Part shown: piece by piece, positions 54,516-63,429 of the stretch
How positions within the stretch are numbered: position 1 is the stretch's first letter
Layout of the letters: each line of letters starts with the position of its first letter
Source of the DNA: an uncultured Anaerolineales bacterium
GTDB taxonomy: Bacteria; Chloroflexota; Anaerolineae; Aggregatilineales; Aggregatilineaceae
Direction of reading: 5' to 3'
DNA length: 64,000 bases
Assembly (NCBI GenBank): GCA_937135955.1
Contig: CAKZOB010000004.1
Span: 61,255 to 125,254 of the forward strand
Program-made: the position numbers and the translations under genes
The notes under the pieces: model-generated
Seen by the model: only the letters and a program-made list of their open reading frames with translations
Databases searched by the model: none
What the model was told of the DNA's origin: nothing

Positions 54516-55952
54516 CTACTCTTTGCCGCCGCTCAGGTTGATCACCATCAGTTTGAGTTCGGTCATCTCCTCGATGGCATAGCGCGGCCCTTCGCGCCCA
54601 ATGCCCGATCCTTTGACGCCCCCATAGGGCATCTGATCCACGCGGAAAGTGGACACGTCGTTGATTTGCAGACCGCCCACCTCGATCAGTTCAAAGGCGC
54701 GCATGATGCGGTTGACATTCTGGGTGAAGACGCCCGCTTGCAGGCCATAGTCGGTGTCGTTGGCCATGGCGATGGCTTGATCGAAGTCATCGTAGGGGAT
54801 GACCGTGATCACAGGGGCGAAGATTTCCTGGCGGTTGACGCGCATCTCTGGCGTGGTATTGCCCAATACGGTCGGGTAGAACAGCGCTCCTTCGCACGTT
54901 CCGCCCAGCAATACCTGCGCTCCCTCGGCGACTGCTTCCTGTACGATGGCGAATGCCTCGGCGGCGGCGCGCGCGCCAATCATCGGCCCCACTTCTACCT
55001 CCGGATCGCGCGGATCGCCCACCTTCAGACGGCTGATACGATCGAGCAGCTTCGCGAGTGTTTCGTCATAGATGGGGCGGTGAATCAACACGCGCTGCAC
55101 AGAGATGCAGTTCTGCCCGGCATTGGCGAAGCCTCCCATGGCTATGCGGCTCACGGCATAGTCTATGTTGGCGTCTTCGTGCACGATGGCCGCGGCGTTG
55201 CCGCCCAGTTCCAGCCCGACGCGCTTGCGTCCGGCGATTGCCTTCAGGTGCCAGCCGACCGCCGAGCTGCCGGTGAAACTGAGAAATTTGATGCGCGGGT
55301 CGCGCACCAGTGCTTCGGCCAGGCTGCCGGGGCAGACTACATAGCTCAGCGCTTCGGGCGGAAACCCGGCTTCCAGCGTCATTTCGACCAGCAGCCGCCC
55401 GGAAAGGGGAGTATTGCTGGCTGGTTTGAGGATGAACGAGTTGCCCGCGGCAATGGCCGGAGCCAGCTTGTGGCAGGCCAGATTGAGCGGATAGTTGAAG
55501 GGGGCAATGCCCAACACCGGCCCCAGCGGCAGGCGACGGGCAAAGCCATGGCGGTTTTCCCCCGCTTCCGTCCAGTCTATGGGCACGATCTCGCCGGTGA
55601 TGCGCTTGGCTTCTTCGGCGGCAGTGCGCACCGTCTCTTTGGCGCGCGCCAGTTCGCCACGGGCCACGTTCTGCGTCTTGCCCCCTTCGAGCGTCAACGC
55701 TGTCAGCAGTTCGTCGCTGTGGCGCTCCATCTGGTCGAGCAGGTTGAGCAGGATGCGCGAACGGACGTGCGCGGGCAGTTTGCGGGTGACGGCAAATCCC
55801 CGTTCTGCTGCGGCGACCGCGTCTTCGAGATCGCGCGGGCCAGCCTGGTAGACCTGGGCGACAACTTCGCCCGTGTAGGGGAAGCGCACCTCGGCAACGC
55901 GCTCGCCGGTGCGCCACTCCCCGCCGACCAGGAAAGGAAGAGGACTGACCAT
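54516..55952 (-). CDS. Aldehyde dehydrogenase (NAD(P)-dependent)
   Basis: Aldehyde dehydrogenase of 478 residues. Motifs include FNYPLNLACHKLAPAIAAGN, KPASNTPLS, FTGSSAVG, the general base in LELGGNA and the catalytic Cys in GQNCISVQR. It resembles glyceraldehyde-3-phosphate or succinate-semialdehyde types (GapN/YdcW-like), but the substrate is not decidable. It lies nine bases after surE and ends the four-gene wzm-wzt-surE operon; it converges on the kinase gene with only 19 bp between. Confidence 0.93.
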   Translation of the reverse strand: MVSPLPFLVGGEWRTGERVAEVRFPYTGEVVAQVYQAGPRDLEDAVAAAERGFAVTRKLPAHVRSRILLNLLDQMERHSDELLTALTLEGGKTQNVARGELARAKETVRTAAEEAKRITGEIVPIDWTEAGENRHGFARRLPLGPVLGIAPFNYPLNLACHKLAPAIAAGNSFILKPASNTPLSGRLLVEMTLEAGFPPEALSYVVCPGSLAEALVRDPRIKFLSFTGSSAVGWHLKAIAGRKRVGLELGGNAAAIVHEDANIDYAVSRIAMGGFANAGQNCISVQRVLIHRPIYDETLAKLLDRISRLKVGDPRDPEVEVGPMIGARAAAEAFAIVQEAVAEGAQVLLGGTCEGALFYPTVLGNTTPEMRVNRQEIFAPVITVIPYDDFDQAIAMANDTDYGLQAGVFTQNVNRIMRAFELIEVGGLQINDVSTFRVDQMPYGGVKGSGIGREGPRYAIEEMTELKLMVINLSGGKE

Positions 55953-55961
55953 AGAAACACC

Positions 55962-56759
55962 TTACGTCTGCGAAGGAATCTCGCCGGGCTTGAGCTGCTC
56001 GATGCCGCGCGCCTGCAACTGACGCATCATGGCGTAGTTGGTCATGTCCAGGTGAATCGGCGTCAGGGACACATAACCGTTGTGTGTCGCCCACAGGTCG
56101 GTGCCTTCTTCGGTCGTGTCGCCGCTGGGCGCTTCCCCGCCGATCCAGTAGTAGGGCCGTCCATAGGGATCAATGCGGGTGATGAGTGTGTCGTTGTAGG
56201 TGCGCAACCCCTGGCGCACCACCTTGAAGCCCTTGATCTGTTCCAGGGGCAGCGGAGGCACGTTGACATTGAGCAGCGTCAACGGGGGCAGATCGCGGTA
56301 CAGGCCCAGGGCGACAACCTGCCGGGCGATAGCCGCCGCCGCGCTGTAGTCCGCATTTTCGGAATGATCCACCAGCGAGAAAGCGATGGCCGGTTTGTGC
56401 CAGATCACCGCCTCGAAGGCCGCCGAGACCGTGCCGCTGTAGGTCAGGTCCTGGCCCATGTTCGCGCCGCGATTGATGCCCGACACGACCAGGTCAATGG
56501 GGTCTTTGACGAAGCCGAGCAACGCCACCGCCACCGAGTCCGAGGGAGACTCCGAAGTGGCATAGGCGAGCACTCCTTTGACCGGAAAGGGCACCGGGTC
56601 TATGCGCAGCGGCTTGTGCATGGTCTTGCGGTGACCGATGGCGCTGCGGTTCTCTTTGGGGGCGATCACCGTAACCTGCCCAAAAGGCAGCATGGCTTCG
56701 GCCAGAGCGGCAATGCCCGGCGCGTTGACTCCGTCGTCGTTGGAAACCAGGATGTGCAT
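55962..56759 (-). CDS. surE: 5'/3'-nucleotidase SurE
   Basis: Metal-dependent nucleotidase of 265 residues that removes phosphate from nucleoside monophosphates. N-terminal SNDDGVNAPGI holds the Asp-Asp metal site; SGINRGANMGQDLTYSGTVSAA continues it in shorter blocks. It sits 17 bp after wzt and nine bp before the dehydrogenase gene. Confidence 0.96.
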   Translation of the reverse strand: MHILVSNDDGVNAPGIAALAEAMLPFGQVTVIAPKENRSAIGHRKTMHKPLRIDPVPFPVKGVLAYATSESPSDSVAVALLGFVKDPIDLVVSGINRGANMGQDLTYSGTVSAAFEAVIWHKPAIAFSLVDHSENADYSAAAAIARQVVALGLYRDLPPLTLLNVNVPPLPLEQIKGFKVVRQGLRTYNDTLITRIDPYGRPYYWIGGEAPSGDTTEEGTDLWATHNGYVSLTPIHLDMTNYAMMRQLQARGIEQLKPGEIPSQT

Positions 56760-56776
56760 GGGTCTCTGCTTTCAAC

Positions 56777-58078
56777 TCACTTATGGGCCAGGGCGGGTTC
56801 CAGCCGATGCACGCGCAGCGGCAAGAGCACCGGCCCATGTTTGTGCACGTCTACATAAAGGCCAGTGCCGTATAGATCGGTGCCGGGGATGGTCACCGCG
56901 ACGGCGCGGTCGAGCATCACCAGCGCATCAATGTTGGCCATGGTCAGCCACAGGTTGATCACATAGTCTCCTGCCGCCAGCAGCCGGTCAATGGCCGGGC
57001 ACTCCAGCGCAAAGCGATTGATGCCCGCCTCCATGTCGAAGACGAAGTTGGTCAGGCGTTCGTCCAGGTAGGCCACACGTGCCCCCATGGCCGTGAGCAA
57101 CTCGATACCAATCCCTACGCGAGGGATCGGCTGACGCGCCAGCACTTCCAGTTCCAGGTGCAGGTCGTGCGCGCCGCTTTGGGTGGGCACCAGGGCCAGG
57201 CGCACGTCGTTGAAGCCAATGCCGTATTGCTCGTTCATCACCGGGAAGACCATGCCCGCTCGATCCTGCGCGGTGTCGGCCAGATAGGCCTGGATCACCC
57301 CCATGGTTGGGCCGATTTGCTGCAGGTGACCGCGCTCCAGCCACAGCGCCGAATGACACAACTGCCGCACGGCGTCCATGTTGTGGCTGACGAAAAGCAC
57401 GGTGCGCCCTTCGCCGGCCACATCGCTCATCTTGCCCAGGCACTTCTTCTGAAACTCGGCGTCGCCGACCGCCAGCACCTCGTCCACCAACAGGATTTCC
57501 GGGTCGAGGTGCGCCGCCACCGAAAAGGCCAGCCGCAGATACATGCCGGTCGAGTAGTGTTTGACAGGCGTGTCCACAAAGCGCTCCACGCCCGCGAATT
57601 CGACGATCTCGTCGAATTTGCGATCGATCTCTTCGCGGCGCATCCCCAACACTGCCCCGCTGAGGTAGGTATTCTCGCGGCCCGTCAATTCCAGGTGAAA
57701 GCCAGTACCAACCTCCAGCAGCGAGCCAACGCGCCCGCGAATGCGCGCATACCCTTCGTCGGGCACGGTGATGCGGGTGAGCACCTTGAGCAAAGTGCTC
57801 TTGCCCGCGCCATTGCGTCCGATGACGCCCAACACTTCGCCACGCCGCACTGTGAACGAGACATCGCGCAGCGCCCAGATGAAGTCGTGGGGCCTGGCGG
57901 GACGCGGTTCGCCGTTGTTGTAGGAACGCAGCGCCTGCGCCCCACGCCGCAGGGTTGCGCTCAGGCTATCGCGCAGGGTGCGGTGACGGTCTATCAGCCC
58001 GCCGATGCGGTACTTCTTGCCCAGCCCAATCACTTCGATGGCCAGGTCAGCGTCCAGGTGTGTGTGGATCACCGACAT
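56777..58078 (-). CDS. Polysaccharide ABC exporter ATPase (Wzt-like)
   Basis: ATP-binding subunit of 433 residues. Walker A GRNGAGKSTLLKVL, a signature helix (YSTGMYLRLAFS), Walker B EILLVDEVLAVGD and H-loop FVSHNMD are intact. The C-terminal domain (about 265-425) is a Wzt-C-like beta-sandwich that in other systems recognises the chain end of the glycan. With the permease encoded six bp upstream it should export a lipid-linked surface polysaccharide or teichoic-like polymer. Confidence 0.93.
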   Translation of the reverse strand: MSVIHTHLDADLAIEVIGLGKKYRIGGLIDRHRTLRDSLSATLRRGAQALRSYNNGEPRPARPHDFIWALRDVSFTVRRGEVLGVIGRNGAGKSTLLKVLTRITVPDEGYARIRGRVGSLLEVGTGFHLELTGRENTYLSGAVLGMRREEIDRKFDEIVEFAGVERFVDTPVKHYSTGMYLRLAFSVAAHLDPEILLVDEVLAVGDAEFQKKCLGKMSDVAGEGRTVLFVSHNMDAVRQLCHSALWLERGHLQQIGPTMGVIQAYLADTAQDRAGMVFPVMNEQYGIGFNDVRLALVPTQSGAHDLHLELEVLARQPIPRVGIGIELLTAMGARVAYLDERLTNFVFDMEAGINRFALECPAIDRLLAAGDYVINLWLTMANIDALVMLDRAVAVTIPGTDLYGTGLYVDVHKHGPVLLPLRVHRLEPALAHK

Positions 58079-58084
58079 TATCCC

Positions 58085-58951
58085 TTACAAGGTGTCCGCG
58101 AAATGCGGCTCCATACGGCGGAAGAAATAAGCGCCAGACACCAGCAGCAGCGACGCTATGGCCAGCGAGAGCAGCACCATCGAAACGCGAGGCTCCGACT
58201 GCCCCAACAGCGACCAGCGGAAGCCTTCTACCACGCTCACCATGGGGTTGAGGCCGTAGAGCGTGCGCCAGGGGTCTTCCAGCAGGCTGGACGGGTAGAC
58301 AACTGGTGTGGCGTACATCCAGAACTGAGTGAGGAACGGCACCACATAGCGAATGTCGCGGTAGAGGGCGTGCAGCGCTGCCAGCCACAGCCCCACGCCC
58401 AACGCCGTTGCCAGCGCCAGTAGCAGGGAGATGGGCAACCACACTACCGAAGCCAGCGTAGGGAACAGACCATAGTAGATCATCATGGCGATCAGAACCA
58501 GGAAGGCCAACAGCAGATCGGGCAGGCCGCCCACCACCGCCGAGAGAGGAGTGATCAGGCGCGGGAAGTACACGCGCTTGATCAGGTTGGCATCGCGCAC
58601 CAGGCTGTTAGCGCCGTTGGTCAGCCCTGCCGCGAAAAATGTCCAGGGGAGCAGACCAGCGTAGCTGAAGATGGGGTAGGGAATGCCATCCGAAGGGATT
58701 TTGGCCAGCCGCCCGAAGAAGACGCTGAAGACAACCATGGTAAAAACTGGCTGCAGGATGGCCCACGACGCCCCCAACAGAGTCTGCTTGTAGCGCACTT
58801 TGATGTCGCGCCAGATGAAGAAGAACAGCAACTCACGATAGCGCCATATCTCGCGCAGATTGAGCGCGATCCAGCCGTGCAAAGGCTGAATGAGCGTGAT
58901 CTGCTCACCCGGAGCCGCTTTCAACCTGCCCGTCAACCCGTAACCGCTCAC
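58085..58951 (-). CDS. Polysaccharide ABC exporter permease (Wzm-like)
   Basis: ABC-2 family permease of 288 residues with six helices. Typical features: LREIWRYRELLFFFIWRDIKVRYKQT in the N-terminal coupling region (shown in part), TMVVFSVFFGRL, and PWTFFAAGLTNGANSLVRDANLI. The start is a GTG. First gene of the operon with wzt, surE and the dehydrogenase. Confidence 0.93.
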   Translation of the reverse strand: MSGYGLTGRLKAAPGEQITLIQPLHGWIALNLREIWRYRELLFFFIWRDIKVRYKQTLLGASWAILQPVFTMVVFSVFFGRLAKIPSDGIPYPIFSYAGLLPWTFFAAGLTNGANSLVRDANLIKRVYFPRLITPLSAVVGGLPDLLLAFLVLIAMMIYYGLFPTLASVVWLPISLLLALATALGVGLWLAALHALYRDIRYVVPFLTQFWMYATPVVYPSSLLEDPWRTLYGLNPMVSVVEGFRWSLLGQSEPRVSMVLLSLAIASLLLVSGAYFFRRMEPHFADTL

Positions 58952-59070
58952 GTTTCGATACTCTCTCGCTGGACTTCAGATCAGCAGCCGCGCGCCCGCT
59001 ACTCTCTCATGCACCGGCTGCGGCTATTGTAACCCGCCCCCTTTGGCTGTCAACCGCGACGAATGATGCG

Positions 59071-59137
59071 AGTGCATGCACCGGCTGTCTGCGACTTTGC
59101 TGCGTCTGCTGCAAATTGCCTGATATATTTTGCCCGC
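59071..59137. repeat. Inverted-repeat element, copy C (short)
   Basis: A 67-bp version of the family. It keeps the left end GTGCATGCACCGGCTGTC and GCGACTTTGCTGCG and the right end GCTGCAAATTGCCTGATATA, but lacks the whole palindromic middle. It lies in the 300-bp gap between wzm and the gene at 59252. Confidence 0.62.
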
Positions 59138-59251
59138 CTCCGCTGGCCAAGTGGGACTGGTCAAGCGTGCGGGGAGTCTATAGAATGATGAGGATACGGC
59201 GGTTGGAGAATGACGAGACCGCCGCACATCTGCAGAAGACCTGAGGGCTTG

Positions 59252-60235
59252 ATGAGAATTCACTATCTGCTCGACGACAGTGCAGCGCGCCTCCCCCTGG
59301 CCATCCGTAGCAGCGAGAGCCTGTGGGATCGCGCTGCTGAGTTGCGCAGCTCCCCTGGGGTGCAACTGGTCGAACTGACCACCCAACACCTGCTGGGCAC
59401 TGGCGTCACCCTGGTGGACGAGCTGGCGCACTACTTCGATCACGGCGCGCCCAGCGATTCCGACCCCTACCAGTTGGCCCAGTGCTTTGCGGAGCGCACA
59501 GCGCTTGAAGACCTGTTGCGCGACGTACGCGAGGCGCGGCCTGATCTGGTGGCCTTGCACGAAGTCACCGAGTTGTTCCCGCTCGACTTCGCCTGCGATC
59601 TGCACTTCACCCTGGCGCTGACCGTAGTTGGCTATCCGGCCTTCGGTTATGTGCGCACCTACGCCGATTCCGAAGGCGAGTCTTTCTATGGGCTGGTGGT
59701 GAATCTGGCGCAGGCGCGCCCCCACATCGAGGGACTGATCGGGCGTTTCTCGCTGGAAGTGCTGATCAACGCGATCCGGCACGGCTTCTTCAACCACGAG
59801 AGCTTTCTGCTGGCCTACGGCGTGTACTGCGCACAGATTGGGCGCGTGCCAGAGCGTCCCCTGGATCGCGCCAGAGAAGAATTGATGAGCCGGGGCATCG
59901 CCTGGTACCTCAGTTATCGGCACGACTTCGCCTTTTACGATCAGGTGCTGGGCCTGAGCGAAAAAGACCTTCCTGCCTATGTGGATCAGTGCAACAACCT
60001 GTTGGACGACAACAGCAGGAAATGGACAGGGCAAAGTCTGGACGAGTTGTTGAGCAGCCGCCAAAGCGGCCCGCTAACCCTGTGCTGCCTGGATGTGGTA
60101 GGGTATTTTGCCGCGCGCGCCATCGCCAGAGAATACGGCGAAGGCGCTCTGCGCGAGTCCGTGATCCGGGGGCCGCTGCATTTCATCCGTCTCTACAATC
60201 AACTGAAACTGCCCTCCCCCAAGATCACGCTGTGA
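59252..60235 (+). CDS. Hypothetical protein, possibly metal-dependent
   Basis: Cytoplasmic-looking protein of 327 residues, not recognised. GAGG precedes the ATG at 59252. Residues near 108-117 read ALHEVTELFP and near 186-195 AIRHGFFNHE; these His/Glu clusters recall zinc hydrolases such as DUF2268/DUF5700-type families, but no exact HExxH is present. The rest is helical with Tyr/Phe-rich stretches (WYLSYRHDFAFYDQV). It has its own strong terminator and no linked neighbour. Confidence 0.75.
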   Translation: MRIHYLLDDSAARLPLAIRSSESLWDRAAELRSSPGVQLVELTTQHLLGTGVTLVDELAHYFDHGAPSDSDPYQLAQCFAERTALEDLLRDVREARPDLVALHEVTELFPLDFACDLHFTLALTVVGYPAFGYVRTYADSEGESFYGLVVNLAQARPHIEGLIGRFSLEVLINAIRHGFFNHESFLLAYGVYCAQIGRVPERPLDRAREELMSRGIAWYLSYRHDFAFYDQVLGLSEKDLPAYVDQCNNLLDDNSRKWTGQSLDELLSSRQSGPLTLCCLDVVGYFAARAIAREYGEGALRESVIRGPLHFIRLYNQLKLPSPKITL

Positions 60236-60252
60236 CTCTCTCACCGAACAAA

Positions 60253-60281
60253 GGCGCGATCTGAGTGGATCGCGTCTTTTT
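60253..60281 (+). terminator. Terminator after the 59252 gene
   Basis: GGCGCGATC (60253-60261) pairs with GATCGCGTC (60268-60276), 9 bp with one G-T pair and a six-base loop, followed by TTTTT. Confidence 0.92.
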
Positions 60282-60328
60282 CGTTCCAGATGGGGATGAC
60301 GCCAGAACACATTATGCGCTTTTTTCGC

Positions 60329-60424
60329 CCTCACCCCGGCCCCGTCGCCCGTGCTGCGCGAGAAGAGATGCGCCTGCACGACAGAAGGCAGCTACCCTCG
60401 CCCCCGTGACGCAGTCACGAGCCA
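60329..60424. repeat. Inverted-repeat family fragment, copy D
   Basis: Degraded piece holding CCCTCACCCCGGCCCC and CTCGCCCCCGTGACGCAGTC, which correspond to the middle of copy B. The ends are not recognisable. It lies between two terminated transcription units. Confidence 0.45.
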
Positions 60425-60455
60425 GAAAGGTGTGCGTAAGAGGCCATGACAGCCT

Positions 60456-60935
60456 CTAAGGCTGATCGGCTTCGGCTGCCAGTGCCGCGGTACAGGCCGC
60501 GCAGTAGCCCACAAAGCACGAATGCGCCGTGATCACCGTCACGCCCAGGCGGCGCGTGACCTCGGCGCGAAAGGCTTCGACGATGTCCGGCTCCACCAGC
60601 ACAATCGCCCCACAGCGCTTGCAGGTGAGCGTATAGCTCTCCCGGCGGGTGCGATAGCGATATTCCTCGCGCTCCTGGTCGGTCTCGACCATCCGTCCCT
60701 CGACCAGATTGAGCGTCTTGAAAAGCGCCAGCGTGCGGTATACTGTCGCCAGGCTGAGGTCAGCGCCGCGCAGATAAGCCAGTCGGCGCCACCCTTCGGC
60801 GTCCTGAAAGCCGCCCTGTTCACGCATGACGCGCAGCAGAGCCAGCCGCTGCGGGGTGATGCGCAGCCCTGCGGCCCGGAAGGCCGCGCGGATGTCCTCT
60901 TCTTCGGCGCTGTCGTAGAGGGGAAGAGTAGTCAT
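60456..60935 (-). CDS. Fur-family transcriptional regulator
   Basis: Fur-type metal-dependent regulator of 159 residues. N-terminal winged helix (LRITPQRLALLRVM, SLATVYRTLALFKTLNLV), then a dimerisation domain with two CxxC pairs (CKRCG and CAAC) for structural zinc. The His-rich stretch usual just before the first CxxC is replaced by RRESYTLTC, so the regulatory metal site must differ from classic Fur. It is divergent from an iron/cobalamin importer, its likely target. The ATG at 60935 is preferred over a GTG at 60974. Confidence 0.9.
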   Translation of the reverse strand: MTTLPLYDSAEEEDIRAAFRAAGLRITPQRLALLRVMREQGGFQDAEGWRRLAYLRGADLSLATVYRTLALFKTLNLVEGRMVETDQEREEYRYRTRRESYTLTCKRCGAIVLVEPDIVEAFRAEVTRRLGVTVITAHSCFVGYCAACTAALAAEADQP

Positions 60936-61040
60936 GACCGCCCCCGACTGACCGCTTACTTTTGGCACTGACAACAGCCGTTGCCGTGCCCAAAGGTGAT
61001 TATGGCATAAGCGCTCGCCGTTTCACAAACCCCCGCAATA

Positions 61041-61075
61041 GGGGTCGCGCAAAGTGTGTCAGGCGGTTTGCTGCG
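61041..61075. repeat. Inverted-repeat family end, copy F
   Basis: GGGGTCGCGCAAAGTGTGTC then AGGCGGTTTGCTGCG matches the shared terminal motif. Downstream sequence to about 61195 has short inverted repeats around TGGGGCTGAGG but no clear opposite end. Together with the candidate Fur box it accounts for the 456-bp gap between fur and the binding protein. Confidence 0.5.
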
Positions 61076-61249
61076 CTTTGGCTTATCTCATCGCCGCCCA
61101 GCGCTCACGCACCTCGCTGCTCCCATGCCTGGGGAGTGAACGATCCGAGCGAAGCGAGGCTGGGGCTGAGGTAAATGCCTCCCTCACCCAGCAGACATGG
61201 CCAACCGCAATTTTTCGTCACCCCGGCGGGCTGCGCTGGTCAACTAAAA

Positions 61250-61279
61250 TTGAATAATATTCTAAAAAAATGCTTAGAT
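61250..61279 (+). promoter_or_regulatory. Candidate Fur box and promoter of the iron importer
   Basis: An AT-rich island in GC-rich DNA. GAATAATATTC (61252-61262) is a perfect 11-bp palindrome within TTGAATAATATTCTAA, like a Fur site. TTGAAT (61250-61255) and TTAGAT (61274-61279), 18 bp apart, could be the promoter, with the palindrome over the -35. Confidence 0.6.
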
Positions 61280-61391
61280 TTTTGTAGATTCTATCGTTGT
61301 CAGCCCCAAGGCCCATCGCTACAATCTGCCACAGTTTGCAGCGATTTCCGTTTTGGTCAACAAGAGTTCAAACACAAGGAGAACTGGCCCT

Positions 61392-62330
61392 ATGTTCAGA
61401 AACCCGGCAATTCGCCGAGCGGCAATCGTCTTGACGACAGTGGTGATGCTGGCCGCGCTGGGCGCGCCTTTCGCCTCGGCCCGCCAGGGAGGCGAGGCCC
61501 GCACCATCGTGGATTTCGTGGGGCGTCAGGTGACGCTCGAAGCGCCACCGCAGCGGATCGTCGGCATGAGTGCCTCCATCAGCGAGATGCTGTTCGCCAT
61601 TGGCGTCAAACCAGTGGGCGTGACGGCAGGCATGGACTTCCCGCCAGAAGCGGCCAGCCTACCTACCTTCGGCACCGGCTATCAGCCCGACCTGGAAGCC
61701 CTGGCGGCACTGGAGCCTGATCTGATCATTGGCAATGCGCAGCTCAACATGGGCATTCTCGACAAGCTCGAAGCGATTGCCCCCACGATCATGGTCATGA
61801 CCCTCAAGCCAGGGGATGTGCCCCGTAATGTGCGGCTGCTCGGCCAGGCCACCTGGCACGACACCGAAGCCGAATACCTGGCCCGCGCCTACGAAGGCTA
61901 CCTCAACCTGGCCGATCAGATTGGCGCTCTGCACGCCGAAGATGGTCCCAGCGTCCTGATCATCGTCGGCACGCTCGATCAGCCCAACTACGGCAAGTCC
62001 GAGACCTACCTGGGCGACATGGCCAAGCGCCTGGGCGCGACGAACATCGCCGACGGCGAAGCCGACGCCGGCCCCTTCCCAGGCTACGCTCAACTGAGCA
62101 TCGAGGCCATTGTAGACGCCGATCCGGATTACATCTTCACCATCACGCGCGGCGCGCCGACGCCCATGCCCGAAAGCATGGCCAGCGATCCGATCTGGTC
62201 GTCGCTGTCGGCCTTCAAGAACGGGCGTGTTTACGAGCTGGATAACCGGCTGTTCGTGGAATCGCCCGGCCCGCGTTTCGTCGAAGCCATGGCGCAACTG
62301 GTTGAAACCTTCTACGGTGGAGGGAGGTAG
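61392..62330 (+). CDS. Iron-siderophore/cobalamin ABC substrate-binding protein
   Basis: BtuF/FepB-type binding protein of 312 residues. A Sec signal peptide runs to about SARQ (residue 30). The mature part has the family start RTIVDFVGRQVTLEAPPQRIV, SISEMLFAIG and LEALAALEPDLIIG, and ends in two lobes joined by a helix. AAGGAG lies ten bases before the ATG. The Fur gene next door favours an iron ligand over cobalamin, though sequence alone does not decide. Confidence 0.92.
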   Translation: MFRNPAIRRAAIVLTTVVMLAALGAPFASARQGGEARTIVDFVGRQVTLEAPPQRIVGMSASISEMLFAIGVKPVGVTAGMDFPPEAASLPTFGTGYQPDLEALAALEPDLIIGNAQLNMGILDKLEAIAPTIMVMTLKPGDVPRNVRLLGQATWHDTEAEYLARAYEGYLNLADQIGALHAEDGPSVLIIVGTLDQPNYGKSETYLGDMAKRLGATNIADGEADAGPFPGYAQLSIEAIVDADPDYIFTITRGAPTPMPESMASDPIWSSLSAFKNGRVYELDNRLFVESPGPRFVEAMAQLVETFYGGGR

Positions 62331-62333
62331 CCG

Positions 62334-63410
62334 GTGGGCATCGAGGCAGTTCGTTCGGCCTCGCCCCCTTCCTCACAGGTAGTAGCGCGTCGCCGTCTGG
62401 CATTGCGCCTGACGATCATCGCCCTGAGCGCCCTGCTGCTGCTTGGGGCGATGATCGTGGCCCTGGGGAGTGGTTCGCAGTCCATCACCCCTGCCGAAGT
62501 CATCAAGGCGCTGCAAGACCGCGAAAGTGTCAAGAAGTCGGTTGCGCTCATCATTCACGAAGTCCGGCTGCCGCGCGCGTTGACCGGTGCACTGGTGGGC
62601 ACGAATCTGGCCGTGGCAGGAGCATTGCTGCAGGGCGTTGTCCGCTCGCCCTTGGGCGATCCCTACATTCTGGGCGTGTCGGCGGGCGGAGGACTGGCCG
62701 CCGCAGCAACTACCCTGCGTATCGAAGGGTTTCCTCAGAACGCTGTGCCGATCACAGCCTTCGTCGGCTCGCTGATCGGTGCGCTGATTGTCTATGCCAT
62801 CGCCTGGGACGGGTCGGGCGTCACCACTACCCGGCTGGCGCTGGCGGGTGTGGCGCTCACCGCCATGATCGGGGCCATGACCACTACCGTAGTAGTCATG
62901 TCGGTGCAGGGCGGCGGACAGATCATCTTCCAATGGCTGGTCGGCGGCCTGTACACGGCGGGCTGGCGCGAGTATCATTTGATCCTGCCCTACAGTCTGG
63001 CAGGATTTGTCCTGGCCATGCTACTGGCTACCCGCGCCAATATCCTGGCCCTGGGCGACGAGATGGCCCAGGGGTTGGGCCTGCACGTCGAATGGACGCG
63101 CTTCTTGATGAGCGCAGTAGCCGCCGTGCTGGCCGGTAGCGCAGTGGCCGTGGCGGGACTGATCGCCTTCGTCGGCCTGCTAATACCATTCGTGGCACGG
63201 CGGTTGGTCGGGTCGGACTTCCGTTTCCTGCTGCCCGCCTGCGCTCTGTTGGGCGCGGCGCTACTGGTCGGCGCGGACACCGCCGCGCGGGTGACGTTCC
63301 CGGCGCTGTTCAACCTGCAGAACATCGAGTTTCCGGTGGGAATCGTCACAGCGCTGATCGGCGGGCCGCTGTTCCTGTGGCTGGTGCGCGCTCGCCGGGC
63401 ACAATGGTGA
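62334..63410 (+). CDS. FecCD/BtuC-type ABC permease
   Basis: Permease of 358 residues with about ten helices. Family blocks: VRLPRALTGALVGTNLAVAG, GNPLA-like SPLGDPYILGVSAGGG, GLIAFVGLLIPFVARRLVG and PVGIVTALIGGPLFLWL. It starts with GTG, three bases after the binding-protein stop, with GGAGG ahead. Confidence 0.94.
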   Translation: MGIEAVRSASPPSSQVVARRRLALRLTIIALSALLLLGAMIVALGSGSQSITPAEVIKALQDRESVKKSVALIIHEVRLPRALTGALVGTNLAVAGALLQGVVRSPLGDPYILGVSAGGGLAAAATTLRIEGFPQNAVPITAFVGSLIGALIVYAIAWDGSGVTTTRLALAGVALTAMIGAMTTTVVVMSVQGGGQIIFQWLVGGLYTAGWREYHLILPYSLAGFVLAMLLATRANILALGDEMAQGLGLHVEWTRFLMSAVAAVLAGSAVAVAGLIAFVGLLIPFVARRLVGSDFRFLLPACALLGAALLVGADTAARVTFPALFNLQNIEFPVGIVTALIGGPLFLWLVRARRAQW

Positions 63411-63429
63411 GCGGTTCACAGTCCGCCGT

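Noticed and set aside
54666..56858. Open frame of 730 codons antisense to aldehyde dehydrogenase and surE
   Set aside because: Both genes on the other strand have full catalytic motifs; the antisense product has no motif or start signal.
57158..58423. Open frame of 421 codons antisense to the exporter genes
   Set aside because: Covers Walker motifs of the real ATPase on the other strand; composition is typical of a shadow frame.
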